This document shows, one piece after another, positions 24,268 through 33,151 of a DNA stretch of 64,000 nucleotides. Numbering within the stretch: position 1 is the first letter of the stretch; each line of letters opens with the position of its first letter. Both the position numbers and the translations under genes were made by a program. The notes under the pieces are model-generated. The model ran no database searches and had not been told where the DNA came from. It saw only the letters and a program-made list of their open reading frames with translations. Source of the DNA: DATAJX01 sp036261915 (GTDB lineage Bacteria; Pseudomonadota; Alphaproteobacteria; UBA2136; UBA6156); NCBI GenBank assembly GCA_036261915.1, contig DATAJX010000006.1:1-64000 (forward strand), in the 5' to 3' direction.

Positions 24268-26280
24268 ATGACCCGCCTTATTCTGTTGCTGCTGCTGTGT
24301 GCCACCGCCATCACCAATGCGTTCGCCGCCCCGGGCCAAACCGAGTGGGTGAGCACCGACGCCATCCATTCGCAACTGGTGGCCAGCAACACCAGCGTGC
24401 GCGCGGGCCAAACCTTTGGCGTGGCGTGGCACATCAAAACCGAACCCAAGTGGCACGTGTACTGGAGCAACCCGGGAGACTCCGGCCTGCCGCCCACCAT
24501 CAATCCGGGCGAAGGTTTCAAGGCCGGGCCGCTCACCTTCCCCACGCCCAAGCTCATCAGCACGCCGCCGGTCACCAATTACGGCTACGAGCACGAAGTG
24601 ATCCTCACCGCGCAGGTCACGGCACCCGCCACCCTGCCCGCGGGCAAAACCACCCTGCCGGTGGCGCTCACCTACCTGTATTGCAGCGACGAAGTGTGCA
24701 TGCCCGGCCGCATCAACACCAGCCTCGAACTTGAAAGCACGCTGGGCGAACCGCAAGCCAACCCCGCCTATGCCGACCTGCAAAAAACCCAGGCCCCCAC
24801 GCTGCCGCAGCAACTGCCCGCGGGCGCCAACCTGGCGGCCTCGCTCAGCGGCAACACCTTCAGCCTCACCTTCAGCCCGGCGGCCTTCGGCAAGGTCGAG
24901 AGCGTCCGCTTCCTGCCCGCCGAAGACGGCATGATCCAGGACAGCGGCCCCCAAACCTATGCCAACGGCACACTCACCTTCAGCACCGACCCGCAAAGCA
25001 CCACGCCGCCCACCACCCTGCGCGGCCTGCTGGTGGTGAACGGCAGCGGCTATGTCATCGAAAAACTCCCTCTCACCGCGCCGGTGGCCACCGCTCCGGC
25101 GGGGGCCGCGCCCGCCACGACCGGTGTGGGCGGGCTTTTTTTTGCGCTGCTGTCGGCCTTCATTGCCGGGCTTATCCTTAACCTGATGCCCTGCGTCATG
25201 CCGGTGCTGGCGCTCAAGGCCTTCGCGCTTTTAAAGGGGCACGAAAACCGCGCCGCCAGCATCCGCCACGCCACCGGCTATACGCTGGGCGTGGTCGGCA
25301 CCTTCCTTGTTCTGGGCGGCCTTACGCTGGCGCTGCAGCAGGCCGGGCACGGCATCGGCTGGGGCTTCCAGTTGCAGCAGCCGCTGTTCGTGGCGGGGCT
25401 GTGCGCGCTCATGCTCACGCTCGCGCTCAGCTTTTTCGGTGTCATCGAGGTCGGCAGCAGCCTTACCCGTTTGGGCCACACCGGCCGCAGCCAGCATTTC
25501 ACGAATGATATTGCCACCGGCATCCTCGCCGTGGTGGTGGCCACGCCCTGCACCGTGCCGTTCATGGGCGGCGCCGTGGCCTTTGCCCTTACCCAGCACC
25601 CGGCGGTGTCGCTGGCGGTGTTCGCCGCGCTGGGCCTTGGCCTTGCCGCGCCGCTGGTGGCCATCACGTTGCTGCCCGGCCTGGGCCGCCTGCTGCCCAA
25701 ACCCGGCGCGTGGCTCGCAAGCTTCAAGCAACTGCTCGGCTGGCCGCTGCTGGCCACCGCGCTGTGGCTGCTGTGGGTGTACCATAACCAAACCGACGCC
25801 CTGCACTTCTTTACCCTGCTGGCGGCGCTGCTGGCGTTCTCGTTCGGCCTGTGGCTGTACGGCCGCCGCCCGCAACTGTGGCGCTTGGCACTGCTCGCCG
25901 TGCTCGGCATCGGCGGCGCCTATGCCGTCACCATGCCGCCCATGCCCACCGCCAATTGGCAGGAGTGGAGCGAAACCGAAGTCAACGCCCTGCGCCCGCA
26001 CCGCCCGGTGTTCGTCGATTTCACGGCCGACTGGTGCCTCAGCTGCAAGGTGAACGAAGCCACCGTGCTCAACACCACCCGCACGCAGGCGCTGTTTGCC
26101 CAAAAGAACGTGGCGCTGTTCAAGGCCGACTGGACCATGCAGAACGCCGACATCAGCGCCGAACTGGCCAAACACGGCCGCCGCGGCGTACCGCTGTACC
26201 TGCTGTATGTGCCGGGGAAGGACGCGCAGATACTCCCGCAGATCCTCACCTACGGCGAGATCGAAAAGGCTTTCAACTAA
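24268..26280 (+). CDS. DsbD-like protein-disulfide reductase
   Basis: The 670-aa protein has a signal peptide (about 1-20), a periplasmic N-terminal domain with Cys139 and Cys144 (YCSDEVCMPG), a transmembrane domain of about eight helices including GLILNLMPCVMPVLALK and ATPCTVPFMGG with its paired cysteines, and a C-terminal thioredoxin domain with WCLSC (Cys590/Cys593). This is the DsbD layout, moving electrons from cytoplasmic thioredoxin to periplasmic thiol proteins. I withhold the gene symbol because CcdA/ScsB relatives share this plan. Confidence 0.88.
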   Translation: MTRLILLLLLCATAITNAFAAPGQTEWVSTDAIHSQLVASNTSVRAGQTFGVAWHIKTEPKWHVYWSNPGDSGLPPTINPGEGFKAGPLTFPTPKLISTPPVTNYGYEHEVILTAQVTAPATLPAGKTTLPVALTYLYCSDEVCMPGRINTSLELESTLGEPQANPAYADLQKTQAPTLPQQLPAGANLAASLSGNTFSLTFSPAAFGKVESVRFLPAEDGMIQDSGPQTYANGTLTFSTDPQSTTPPTTLRGLLVVNGSGYVIEKLPLTAPVATAPAGAAPATTGVGGLFFALLSAFIAGLILNLMPCVMPVLALKAFALLKGHENRAASIRHATGYTLGVVGTFLVLGGLTLALQQAGHGIGWGFQLQQPLFVAGLCALMLTLALSFFGVIEVGSSLTRLGHTGRSQHFTNDIATGILAVVVATPCTVPFMGGAVAFALTQHPAVSLAVFAALGLGLAAPLVAITLLPGLGRLLPKPGAWLASFKQLLGWPLLATALWLLWVYHNQTDALHFFTLLAALLAFSFGLWLYGRRPQLWRLALLAVLGIGGAYAVTMPPMPTANWQEWSETEVNALRPHRPVFVDFTADWCLSCKVNEATVLNTTRTQALFAQKNVALFKADWTMQNADISAELAKHGRRGVPLYLLYVPGKDAQILPQILTYGEIEKAFN

Positions 26281-26310
26281 CTGATTTATAAAAACAAAAA
26301 CGTCTGATAC

Positions 26311-26339
26311 TTGACAAAAAAGCCAGGCCGCCCAATATT
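26311..26339 (+). promoter_or_regulatory. Sigma-70-type promoter of the 32-aa gene
   Basis: A perfect TTGACA (26311-26316) is spaced 17 bases from AATATT (26334-26339). It sits about 105 bases upstream of the small ORF at 26446, and no other gene lies between. The perfect -35 box suggests a well-expressed transcript. Confidence 0.6.
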
Positions 26340-26445
26340 CGTTTTAGCCAAGTGGCAAGCCATCGAACGATGGGTGCCACTGCACCTCACCGTTTGCCAT
26401 TTGGTTTTCGCCCGCAAGGGTTGTTTCAAACTCAGGGAGATTTCC

Positions 26446-26544
26446 ATGTCCGCTCGTTATGGCCCGCACCACAACGCCCAGAGCAAAATTTTGGCCCCGA
26501 CCGCCATCTCCTCGATCCTCGTCGGCGCCGTCGCGATCCACTGA
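26446..26544 (+). CDS. 32-aa small hydrophobic protein with its own transcription unit
   Basis: ATG 26446 follows AGGGAG with six bases between. The product begins MSARYGPHHNAQSK and ends in a hydrophobic run, ILAPTAISSILVGAVAI, before a final His. That is long enough for a single short membrane helix. A promoter lies upstream and a strong terminator 48 bases after the stop, so the unit of about 270 nt is complete. A small membrane protein, a leader peptide or a toxin-like peptide are all possible. I recognise no homologue. Confidence 0.55.
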   Translation: MSARYGPHHNAQSKILAPTAISSILVGAVAIH

Positions 26545-26591
26545 TCGATCAACGTGCCCGACACTTACTCCAACCCCGCCACGGATGTGGT

Positions 26592-26620
26592 ACGGCCCCT
26601 CTCCCGAGGGGCCGTTTTTT
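26592..26620 (+). terminator. Terminator of the 32-aa gene
   Basis: The ACGGCCCCTC stem pairs with GAGGGGCCGT around TCCC and is followed by a T-tract. It ends at the 3' end of the convergent DUF192 gene. Confidence 0.9.
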
Positions 26621-27050
26621 ATTGCCCTACGGCCACGCGCCAACCGGCGCCCATCTTGTGGCGCGCGGCCCAGCCGCCGTTCACTTCCAGCACCAGGTCG
26701 ATCGCATCCGGCGGGCTTATCACCGTCTCGTCCATCGGCTTGGCATCGGGCGCCACCGCCACCACCTGACCGCCGCGGGCAAAAATAATATCGAGCGATA
26801 TCAGCGTATCCTTCATCCAGAAACCCACCTTCTCGGCCTGCGGCCACACAAACACCATGCCTTCGTCGGCACCCAGCTGCTTGCGGTTCATCAGGCCCAC
26901 CTCGCGCAGCTTGGGGGTGTCGGCCACTTCGGCCTTGATGACTTCACGCTCGCCATGCGGTCCGATCAACGTCACGCTGGTGGTGCGCAGCGCCGTGGCG
27001 GCAAAGGCGCCGTTGGCCAAAAGCATCAGGCCCAATAGCAGGGTCTTCAT
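26619..27050 (-). CDS. DUF192 family secreted protein
   Basis: This 143-aa protein has a signal peptide (MKTLLLGLMLLANGAFA) and the DUF192 core: AEVADTPKLREVGLMNRKQL, EGMVFVWPQ, FWMKDTLISLDIIFA and VLEVNGGWA. The family is widespread and periplasmic in proteobacteria, with no firmly established function. Its start overlaps the AsmA-like stop (TAATG), so the two are co-translated. Confidence 0.88.
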   Translation of the reverse strand: MKTLLLGLMLLANGAFAATALRTTSVTLIGPHGEREVIKAEVADTPKLREVGLMNRKQLGADEGMVFVWPQAEKVGFWMKDTLISLDIIFARGGQVVAVAPDAKPMDETVISPPDAIDLVLEVNGGWAARHKMGAGWRVAVGQ

Positions 27051-29911
27051 TATTTTTTGCTCCTTCCATCAACAACATCGGGCTTGGGCGCGCTGCCGCC
27101 GGTCAGGCCGCGGAAGATCCCCTTCAGCAGCCCGGGCGTGATCACGCTCAGCGGGCGCACGGTAATGTCCGGCGCGTCGGCGCTGCCCTTCAGTTTAAAG
27201 TCGGCCACCACCACGCCGTCCTGCCCGCCGGTCAGCAGCGTGCCCAGCAGCGGAATCTGCCCCACCAGCCGGTTGAACGGAATGGCAGGCGCCATCTGGC
27301 CGTCAATGTTCATGGTGCGGGTGGCGCGGTTATACACGCCGTTCAGCCGCAGGCTCATGCTCGGGCCTTCCATGGTCACGTTATCAATAAAGATGTTGTC
27401 GCCATCAAACCGCAGCGGAATGGCCGCATTGTCAAACAGCACGCTGTCGCCGCCGGCCAGCAGCTGGGTCAGGCTCAGCATGCCCAGCAGGCGCACCAGC
27501 ACCGGCGGGTTGGCCAATTCAAACTTCCGCATCTGCAACACGCCCGAAGCCACGTCGGGCGAATCGTAGTTGATCTCGCCGAACACCTGCCCGCCGCGCA
27601 GGTCCTTATAGGCGCCAATGCCGCGCAGCAGCTTGCCCGCGTTATCAATATTGATGGCCAGCTTGCGGCGGCCGTCGGCGCCCTTGCTGCTGATCACGTT
27701 CACCTGGTTGTTGCCGTCAACCTTGGCGGTAAAGGTGTTTATCTCCCAACGCCCGGCACGCGCCACAACCTCGGCGGTCAGGTTGCGCATGCTGGCCTCG
27801 CGGGTTTTCAGCTCTTCCAGCTTCACGCTCACGTTCATGTTCTTCACCGTGCTTTCGCTGGTGCTGGTGCTGAACAGGTCGATGGCGCTCAGGTCCAGCT
27901 TTTTGCCGGTAATGCTCAGCGTGTCGCCGTTCATCTCCAGCTTGGCGCTGCTCGGCGCGGTCCACACCACCTGCCCTTTCAGGTTGGCGCCAAAGGTGGC
28001 CAGCGCATCGGCCAGGGTGGCTTCCAGGTTCTGGCCGCCCATTTGGCCCTTGGCTTTAATGGCCATCTTGTCGGCGCCGATTTTAAAATTCCCCTCGCTC
28101 ACCTGCAGCGGCGGCAACGGCAGGTCTTCCACCTTGTCCAGGGTCACGTCGCGAATGTTGCTGTCCACCGCCATCATCGCATCTTCCGGCGTCGTTTCCT
28201 TGCCGCGCACAAACGGCACGGTCACACTAATGCCCGTGCTGTGCGTGCCCGCGCTCACAACCGGCATGTCCTTTTTCAGCCAGCCGCCCAACCCTTTCAG
28301 CAGGGGGCTCAGCGGGCCGTTCACCGTGCCGCTCACGATCACGTCGGTGGGCCCGGGGGTGAACAGGTTGGTGATCTGTATCTCGGCGCCCTCCACGTTC
28401 TGCGGGCCGTTGGCGGCGGTGCCCATTTTGGTGGGGCCGATGTTGAACACCAGCGCATCGCCGCGCATTTCGCCGGTGCCGCTCACATCGCCCACAGGGC
28501 CCAGCGCGTCGGCAAAGGTGGCCTTGCCCTTCACAATGTTCAGCCGAAGCTTCAACCCGCAGGCGCTGCCGCAATACGGCATGTCGCCGGGGTGGCCGTT
28601 ATAGTTCAGCACCAGGTTGGCATACCTGGCGTCGGCAATGTTCTTGCGCAAAAACGGCATGGCCACGTCCAGCCGCTTGTCGGGTAAAAAGTCGAAGATG
28701 CGCTGCGCATCGCCACCGGCGGTATAAGCCACAATGCTCACCAGCGGGCCCCTTCCATTCGTGGGGCCGGTCACCCCCTGCACCCAGCCCTTGGCATGAA
28801 TGTTCTCGATGCCTTTGTACACCGCTTCCACGTCATGCAACGTCAGCAAATCGGTCGGGCTGGCCTGGTAACTGGCCGTCAACGTCAAGCGGTCGAACTT
28901 GATACTGTGGCTGAATTCCGAAGGCGGGGTAAAGGTAATGTCGCGCAACCGCAGCGTGATCCACGGCTGGCCCAGCCGGTTGTTGCGGTCAAGGGTGGTG
29001 CCCACCTCCACGTTGCCTTCGGCGCGCATCAGGTCGCTCACCGGCTTGGGCAGGTAGTCGGCGATCAGGTCCACGTCGGCGCTGCCAAAACGGGCGCGTA
29101 TCTCGGCCGTGTCGGCGTCCTCGGCGTGGTCGAACGTCACCAGCACCGGCAGGCGGCGTTCGTGGCCGTCGGCGGCACGGCGGCGCACTTCGGCCACCAA
29201 ACTGCCGTGCTCGCCGCCGTCATCGGTCTTGCCTAAATCAACCGTGGCATCCTGCATGATCCAGTCGGTGTTCTGCACATTGTCGCGCAGCAGCAGAGTC
29301 AGGCCCGTCACCTTCACGCTGCTCAGCCAACCCCAGGTATCGTTGGCGCCCATGCCGTTCAAAAAGCCCACCACGCCCAAACCCTTACTGGGCTTGGCTG
29401 CCGCGCCGCCCACGTTCAACCCGGCAATGCTTATCTCATTCTCGTCGCGCACCACGCGCAAGGTCACGTTCTGGGCTTCCACCGTGCGTGGCGCGATCTT
29501 AAAGCGGAACAGCGAACTGCGCGAAAACCGCACCGCCGCCTGCTCGATCACCACCGCCAGCGTGCCGTCACCGCCGCGCAGGCGCAGGTCGCTGGCGCGC
29601 AGCACAATGCCCTTGTCGTAAAACATCTCCAGCCCGCTGGCGCTCAGCTTGGCGCCGTCGCCCAGCATCTTCTCGATGCTCGGCAGCCAGCCGCTCAGGC
29701 TCACGGGTTTGGTAATCGGGTGCGCCTGCTGAAGCCATAGCACACCACCCACCACGCCGGTCACGATCACCAGCATCAGCAGCGCAAACACACGGCCGAT
29801 CCACAGCATGCACACGTGCGGCACCAGCAGCGCCAGGTTGCGGCGCACGGGCTTGATAAGCTTCTGCTCGGCCAGCTTTTTGATCGGCTTGAGCGGGTTG
29901 TTAGTCTTCAC
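27050..29911 (-). CDS. AsmA-like/YhdP-type envelope protein
   Basis: The 953-aa protein has one N-terminal transmembrane helix (about 40-60, after a basic cytoplasmic tail) and a long beta-rich periplasmic part. Sequence features fit the AsmA-like/DUF3971 YhdP group: the N-terminal LSASGLEMFYDKGIVLRASDL, a C-terminal AsmA region with GQVFGEINYDSPDVASGVLQ, and the final FKLKGSADAPDITVRPLSV. Such proteins bridge inner and outer membranes and are implicated in phospholipid transport. Transport here is inferred. It is co-translated with DUF192 and has the palindromic element at 29928-30211 in its upstream region. Confidence 0.82.
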   Translation of the reverse strand: MKTNNPLKPIKKLAEQKLIKPVRRNLALLVPHVCMLWIGRVFALLMLVIVTGVVGGVLWLQQAHPITKPVSLSGWLPSIEKMLGDGAKLSASGLEMFYDKGIVLRASDLRLRGGDGTLAVVIEQAAVRFSRSSLFRFKIAPRTVEAQNVTLRVVRDENEISIAGLNVGGAAAKPSKGLGVVGFLNGMGANDTWGWLSSVKVTGLTLLLRDNVQNTDWIMQDATVDLGKTDDGGEHGSLVAEVRRRAADGHERRLPVLVTFDHAEDADTAEIRARFGSADVDLIADYLPKPVSDLMRAEGNVEVGTTLDRNNRLGQPWITLRLRDITFTPPSEFSHSIKFDRLTLTASYQASPTDLLTLHDVEAVYKGIENIHAKGWVQGVTGPTNGRGPLVSIVAYTAGGDAQRIFDFLPDKRLDVAMPFLRKNIADARYANLVLNYNGHPGDMPYCGSACGLKLRLNIVKGKATFADALGPVGDVSGTGEMRGDALVFNIGPTKMGTAANGPQNVEGAEIQITNLFTPGPTDVIVSGTVNGPLSPLLKGLGGWLKKDMPVVSAGTHSTGISVTVPFVRGKETTPEDAMMAVDSNIRDVTLDKVEDLPLPPLQVSEGNFKIGADKMAIKAKGQMGGQNLEATLADALATFGANLKGQVVWTAPSSAKLEMNGDTLSITGKKLDLSAIDLFSTSTSESTVKNMNVSVKLEELKTREASMRNLTAEVVARAGRWEINTFTAKVDGNNQVNVISSKGADGRRKLAINIDNAGKLLRGIGAYKDLRGGQVFGEINYDSPDVASGVLQMRKFELANPPVLVRLLGMLSLTQLLAGGDSVLFDNAAIPLRFDGDNIFIDNVTMEGPSMSLRLNGVYNRATRTMNIDGQMAPAIPFNRLVGQIPLLGTLLTGGQDGVVVADFKLKGSADAPDITVRPLSVITPGLLKGIFRGLTGGSAPKPDVVDGRSKK

Positions 29912-29927
29912 GCTGGCTCCCCACCAA

Positions 29928-30211
29928 GGCCTGATAAAGAAGGATTTTTAGGTGTTTGTGGCCAGCCAAACGCCGAAGCGGAGCGTTCGGTTTGTGTTTT
30001 GGACGACGACGCGCAGCGGGACTGCGCGAGGAGGAGAAAACCGAACCGGGCGGCATTTGGCTGAGCCACCCGAAGGGCACGGGCCAAAACGGCTCCCCGT
30101 ACCGTCTTGTCGGGCTTATGCAGGCCATGCAGCACCGTGCCCTCCGCGCCGCCACGGGATAGCCGTTTATGGCCTCGTGCAAACATCCTAAAAATCCTTC
30201 TTTATCAGGCC
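29928..30211. repeat. 284-bp element bounded by 25-bp perfect inverted repeats
   Basis: The 25 bases at 29928-29952 are the exact reverse complement of 30187-30211. After one indel the match continues for six more bases inward (TGTTTG/CAAACA). The right arm contains the last codons and the stop of prfB (DGLIKKDF, TAG), so the left arm is an inverted copy of the prfB 3' end. The 221-bp centre has smaller hairpins such as CGCGCAG-CGGGA-CTGCGCG and no convincing gene. It may be invertible, a remnant of a small element, or a large hairpin in the prfB 3' region. Confidence 0.8.
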
Positions 30212-31298
30212 ATCGGCCAGTGCGGCACGAATGAACCGGTCGATCTTGCCGTCCAGCACACCGGTGGTGTCACTGGTTTCCTCGGCGGTGCGCAGGTCCT
30301 TCACCATCTGGTAGGGGTGCAGCACGTAACTGCGTATCTGGTGCCCCCAGCCGATGTCGGTCTTGGCGTCCTCCAGCGCGCTTTGCGCGGCCTCGCGCTT
30401 GCGCAGTTCAATGTCGTACAGCCGGGCCTTCAGCATGTTCATGGCAATTTCGCGGTTGCGGTGCTGGCTGCGGTCCTGCTGGCTGGCCGCCACGGTGTTG
30501 GTGGGGATGTGCGTGATGCGCACCGCGCTTTCCACCTTGTTCACGTTCTGGCCGCCGGGCCCGCTGGCGCGGTAGGTATCAATGCGCAGGTCGGCCGGGT
30601 TGATCTGGATGTCGATGTTGTCGTCCACTTCGGGGTAGGCGAACACGCTGGCAAAGCTGGTGTGGCGGCGGGCGTTGCTGTCAAAGGGGCTGATGCGCAC
30701 CAGCCGGTGCACGCCGCTTTCGGTCTTGCTCATGCCGTAGGCGTAATCGCCCTGAATGAAGATGGTGGCGTTCTTGATGCCCGCCTGCTCGCCCTCGGCC
30801 TGGTCGATGATGCTCACCTTAAAACCCTGGCGCTCGGCCCAGCGCATGTACATGCGCAGCAGCATGGCGGCCCAGTCGCAACTTTCGGTGCCGCCGGCCC
30901 CGGCGTGCACTTCAATAAAGGCGTTGTTGATGTCGGCCTCGCCGCCCAGCAAACACTGGGTTTCCAGTTTGTCGGCCTCTTCCAGCAAAGCCGAAAGCTC
31001 CTTCGCCCCCTCCTCAACGCTGGCGGCATCGTTCTCGGCTTCGCCCAGTTCCAGCAGCGTCACGGCGTCGTCCAGCTTGCGGCGCACGGCATCGTACTGC
31101 CCCAGCGTCACTTCAATGCGGCGTTTTTCCTGCATCACTTCTTTGGCGGCGGCAGGGTCGCTCCACAGGTCGGCGCTGGCGGCCCGGGTTTCCAATTCGG
31201 CTAAACGTTCACGCGCGGCGGCAGGGTCAAAGACGCCTCCCGAGCAGGTGTAAAACCTGCTCCACTTTTTCCACAATCTGCTTGTGTTCGGCCTGCAT
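30188..31298 (-). CDS. prfB: Peptide chain release factor 2 with +1 programmed frameshift
   Basis: Two frames join to give a 369-aa protein. The first, ATG 31298 to TGA 31227-31229, encodes MQAEHKQIVEKVEQVLHLLG then RRL. Ribosomes then skip base 31229 and read GAC in the frame ending at 30188. RF2 signatures are present: SPF in VRISPFDS for UGA/UAA recognition and GGQ in SGPGGQNVNKVESAVR for peptide release. The ORF that starts at 31276 without the shift would have a wrong N-terminus. It is the conserved neighbour of mrcA and amiC, here separated from them by two EF-hand genes. RF2 thus controls its own synthesis. Confidence 0.95.
31226..31241 (-). other. prfB +1 frameshift site
   Basis: Read on the minus strand this is GGGAGG-CGT-CTT-TGA-C: a Shine-Dalgarno-like GGGAGG three bases before the slippery CTT codon, an in-frame TGA, then C. 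The spacing matches the classical bacterial prfB site. A six-base-pair hairpin (GCAGGT/ACCTGC, 31244-31260) lies just upstream. When RF2 is scarce, termination at TGA is slow and the ribosome shifts. Confidence 0.95.
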
Positions 31299-31344
31299 GG
31301 TGTTTTCTACACCAAAGCCAACCGCACGCCAACGCCAAGTACAT

Positions 31345-31376
31345 AAAAAGGCGGCCGATTTTACAATCAGCCGCCC
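31345..31376 (-). terminator. Terminator after the EF-hand genes
   Basis: On the minus strand GGCGGCTGATT pairs with AATCGGCCGCC (one bulged or mismatched base) around GTAA, followed by TTTTT. It lies 20 bases after the stop of the 283-aa EF-hand gene and before the prfB start. Confidence 0.85.
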
Positions 31377-31395
31377 CAGCCACTCTCCCTGCCCC

Positions 31396-32247
31396 CTAAG
31401 CCTGCGTGCGGCTTGCCTGCGTGCTGGCCCCGGCGGCCAGCTCGGCACCGGTCAGGCTGCCGTTGCCGTCGCTGTCAAGCCGGGCAAACAGGTCGGCCAG
31501 GCTTTGCGAATGGTTGCCATAACTGTCCAGCGCCAGCTTCTGCATCACCGTATCGGTCACGGTGCCCCACGCCACCACCTTGCCGGTGGCAGCCTCGGTC
31601 AACGTAAAGGTCTGGCTTTCGCTAGCCTCAACCCCCACCCCGTCGCGGCCATCAAGCAAAGCACCAAATTCATCGACACTCAGGCTGCCGCTGCGGTCGC
31701 CGTCGGCGCTGTCGGCCATCATCTGCCAGGCGGCGTTCAGGCCCTTGCCCAAGGCCTTCTGCTCCTGCGTCATGGGGCCGGTCTGCTGGCCGCCGTTGTT
31801 GGTGGGCGGGCCTTCATTACCACCCAGCTGCGCAATCGCGGCCTGAAGGTCCGGCATCAGCACCATCCCGGCAGGCGCACCGGTAATAACGGCGGCCCCA
31901 CCCTCGCCTTTCTTGGCAGCCTCTACGGCGGCCCGGCTGGCATCCATGGCTTCCTGCCACTGGTCAACCACATAGCCTTTCAGCTCATCCAGCGACACCT
32001 TTCCGTCGCCATCAACGTCAGCCTTGGCAAACGCGTCGGCGGGCATTTTCGCCGCACCGGGCTTCACCGGCATCAGCAAACTCAAGGCCCCGGCGGCGGC
32101 GGCAAATTCCTGCTGGTTCAGCTGGCCGTCGCCGTCCTTGTCGGCGTTCTTGATGATCTTCTCAAGCGCCTCGGTCAGGTTCGAAGGCTTCTTTTCAGTC
32201 TGCTGGGTGGGCGGCATCAAGCCGGTGCCGCTAACGCTTCCTACCAT
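31396..32247 (-). CDS. EF-hand protein with four calcium-binding loops
   Basis: The 283-aa protein has no signal peptide or membrane segment. It has four EF-hand loops: DKDGDGQLNQQE (36-47), DVDGDGKVSLDE (77-88), DGDRSGSLSVDE (about 182-193) and DSDGNGSLTGAE (about 259-270). Spacers are Ala/Gly-rich. SYGNHSQSLADLFARLDSDGNG near the end is shared with the adjacent 247-aa protein, so they are paralogues. It probably binds Ca2+. A signal-less acidic pair like this may be secreted by a non-classical route or may buffer calcium in the cytoplasm; the sequence does not decide. Confidence 0.8.
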   Translation of the reverse strand: MVGSVSGTGLMPPTQQTEKKPSNLTEALEKIIKNADKDGDGQLNQQEFAAAAGALSLLMPVKPGAAKMPADAFAKADVDGDGKVSLDELKGYVVDQWQEAMDASRAAVEAAKKGEGGAAVITGAPAGMVLMPDLQAAIAQLGGNEGPPTNNGGQQTGPMTQEQKALGKGLNAAWQMMADSADGDRSGSLSVDEFGALLDGRDGVGVEASESQTFTLTEAATGKVVAWGTVTDTVMQKLALDSYGNHSQSLADLFARLDSDGNGSLTGAELAAGASTQASRTQA

Positions 32248-32262
32248 GGCTATACTCTCCTT

Positions 32263-33006
32263 TTAGCCAACCGTAATGCCGCTACCGGCCGTAGCGCTGG
32301 CCGTCACGTCGGTGGCATTGGCGGCCTGCAACGCACTGGCAAATTCGGCTCCGCTGATCGAACCATCGCCGTCGCTGTCCAGCTTGTTGAACAACTGGGC
32401 CAACCCGTCGGTGCCATGCTTGCGGTGGTTGCCGTAGCTGCTCAGCGCGTTACTCAGGCGTACCAGGCTGCCCAGGGGCGCATCGCCATTGCCGCTGATC
32501 ATGCTGCTGGTGCCGTCGGCGGCCGTGGTGCCGCTCACGGTCACGCCGTCCATGTGGGCGCCGTCGGTGCCGTAGGTGATGTGAAAAACGCTGACACTCA
32601 GCGTACTGCCCGGCGGCAGGCCGTTACCGGCAATTTTCTTATAAATGTCGGCGGCCAGTTCGCCATCGCTTTTCTGGTCATAGTGGCCCTGCCCGCCGCT
32701 GCTGGCGCTTACTTTGTCGGCAAACAGGTTACCGGCAAACTGCTTGAACTCGGCCAGCGAGATCTGGCCGTCGCCGTCCTTGTCGATGCTCTTGAACAGG
32801 TCGCTGGTGTCGGTGCCGGCGCTGCCGCCACTGGCCTGCCCCATCAGGTCGCCAAACTCACCGGCATTGATGCTGCCGTTGCCGTCGGTATCGACCTTGG
32901 CGAACAACCCCTGCAGAAGCGCGGCCAACCCGCCCGACTGCTTATCGACCTGGCTGCCTTGGCCCATTTGGCCGGTTTGGCAGGCCCAGCCCACATTCAT
33001 ACTCAT
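32263..33006 (-). CDS. EF-hand protein with three calcium-binding loops
   Basis: The 247-aa protein carries loops DTDGNGSINAGE (39-50), DKDGDGQISLAE (75-86) and DSDGDGSISGAE (about 209-220). The central 120 residues are Gly/Ser-rich and beta-prone. The segment SSYGNHRKHGTDGLAQLFNKLD before the last loop matches the paralogue downstream, 15 bases away. There is no signal peptide. The pair is inserted between mrcA and prfB. Ca2+ binding is well supported; the biological role is not. Confidence 0.8.
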   Translation of the reverse strand: MSMNVGWACQTGQMGQGSQVDKQSGGLAALLQGLFAKVDTDGNGSINAGEFGDLMGQASGGSAGTDTSDLFKSIDKDGDGQISLAEFKQFAGNLFADKVSASSGGQGHYDQKSDGELAADIYKKIAGNGLPPGSTLSVSVFHITYGTDGAHMDGVTVSGTTAADGTSSMISGNGDAPLGSLVRLSNALSSYGNHRKHGTDGLAQLFNKLDSDGDGSISGAEFASALQAANATDVTASATAGSGITVG

Positions 33007-33151
33007 GTCATCATCTTTCCGTTGTTATGCAGGGGGTTCTCTCCTCACCCGCCAACGCTTTAATCAGAATGCATACGCTGTGCCAAAACGGCACCTAAAC
33101 GTGCTTAATGGGCACCAAAGTGCCCACACAACAATCAGGCCAGGGGAAGGT

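Noticed and set aside
29952..30191. ORFs within the inverted-repeat element
   Set aside because: Both strands have frames, but none has a ribosome site or a protein-like composition, and they end in the repeat arms.
31282..33063. 593-codon plus-strand open frame
   Set aside because: It is antisense to the two EF-hand genes, whose calcium loops are clear.
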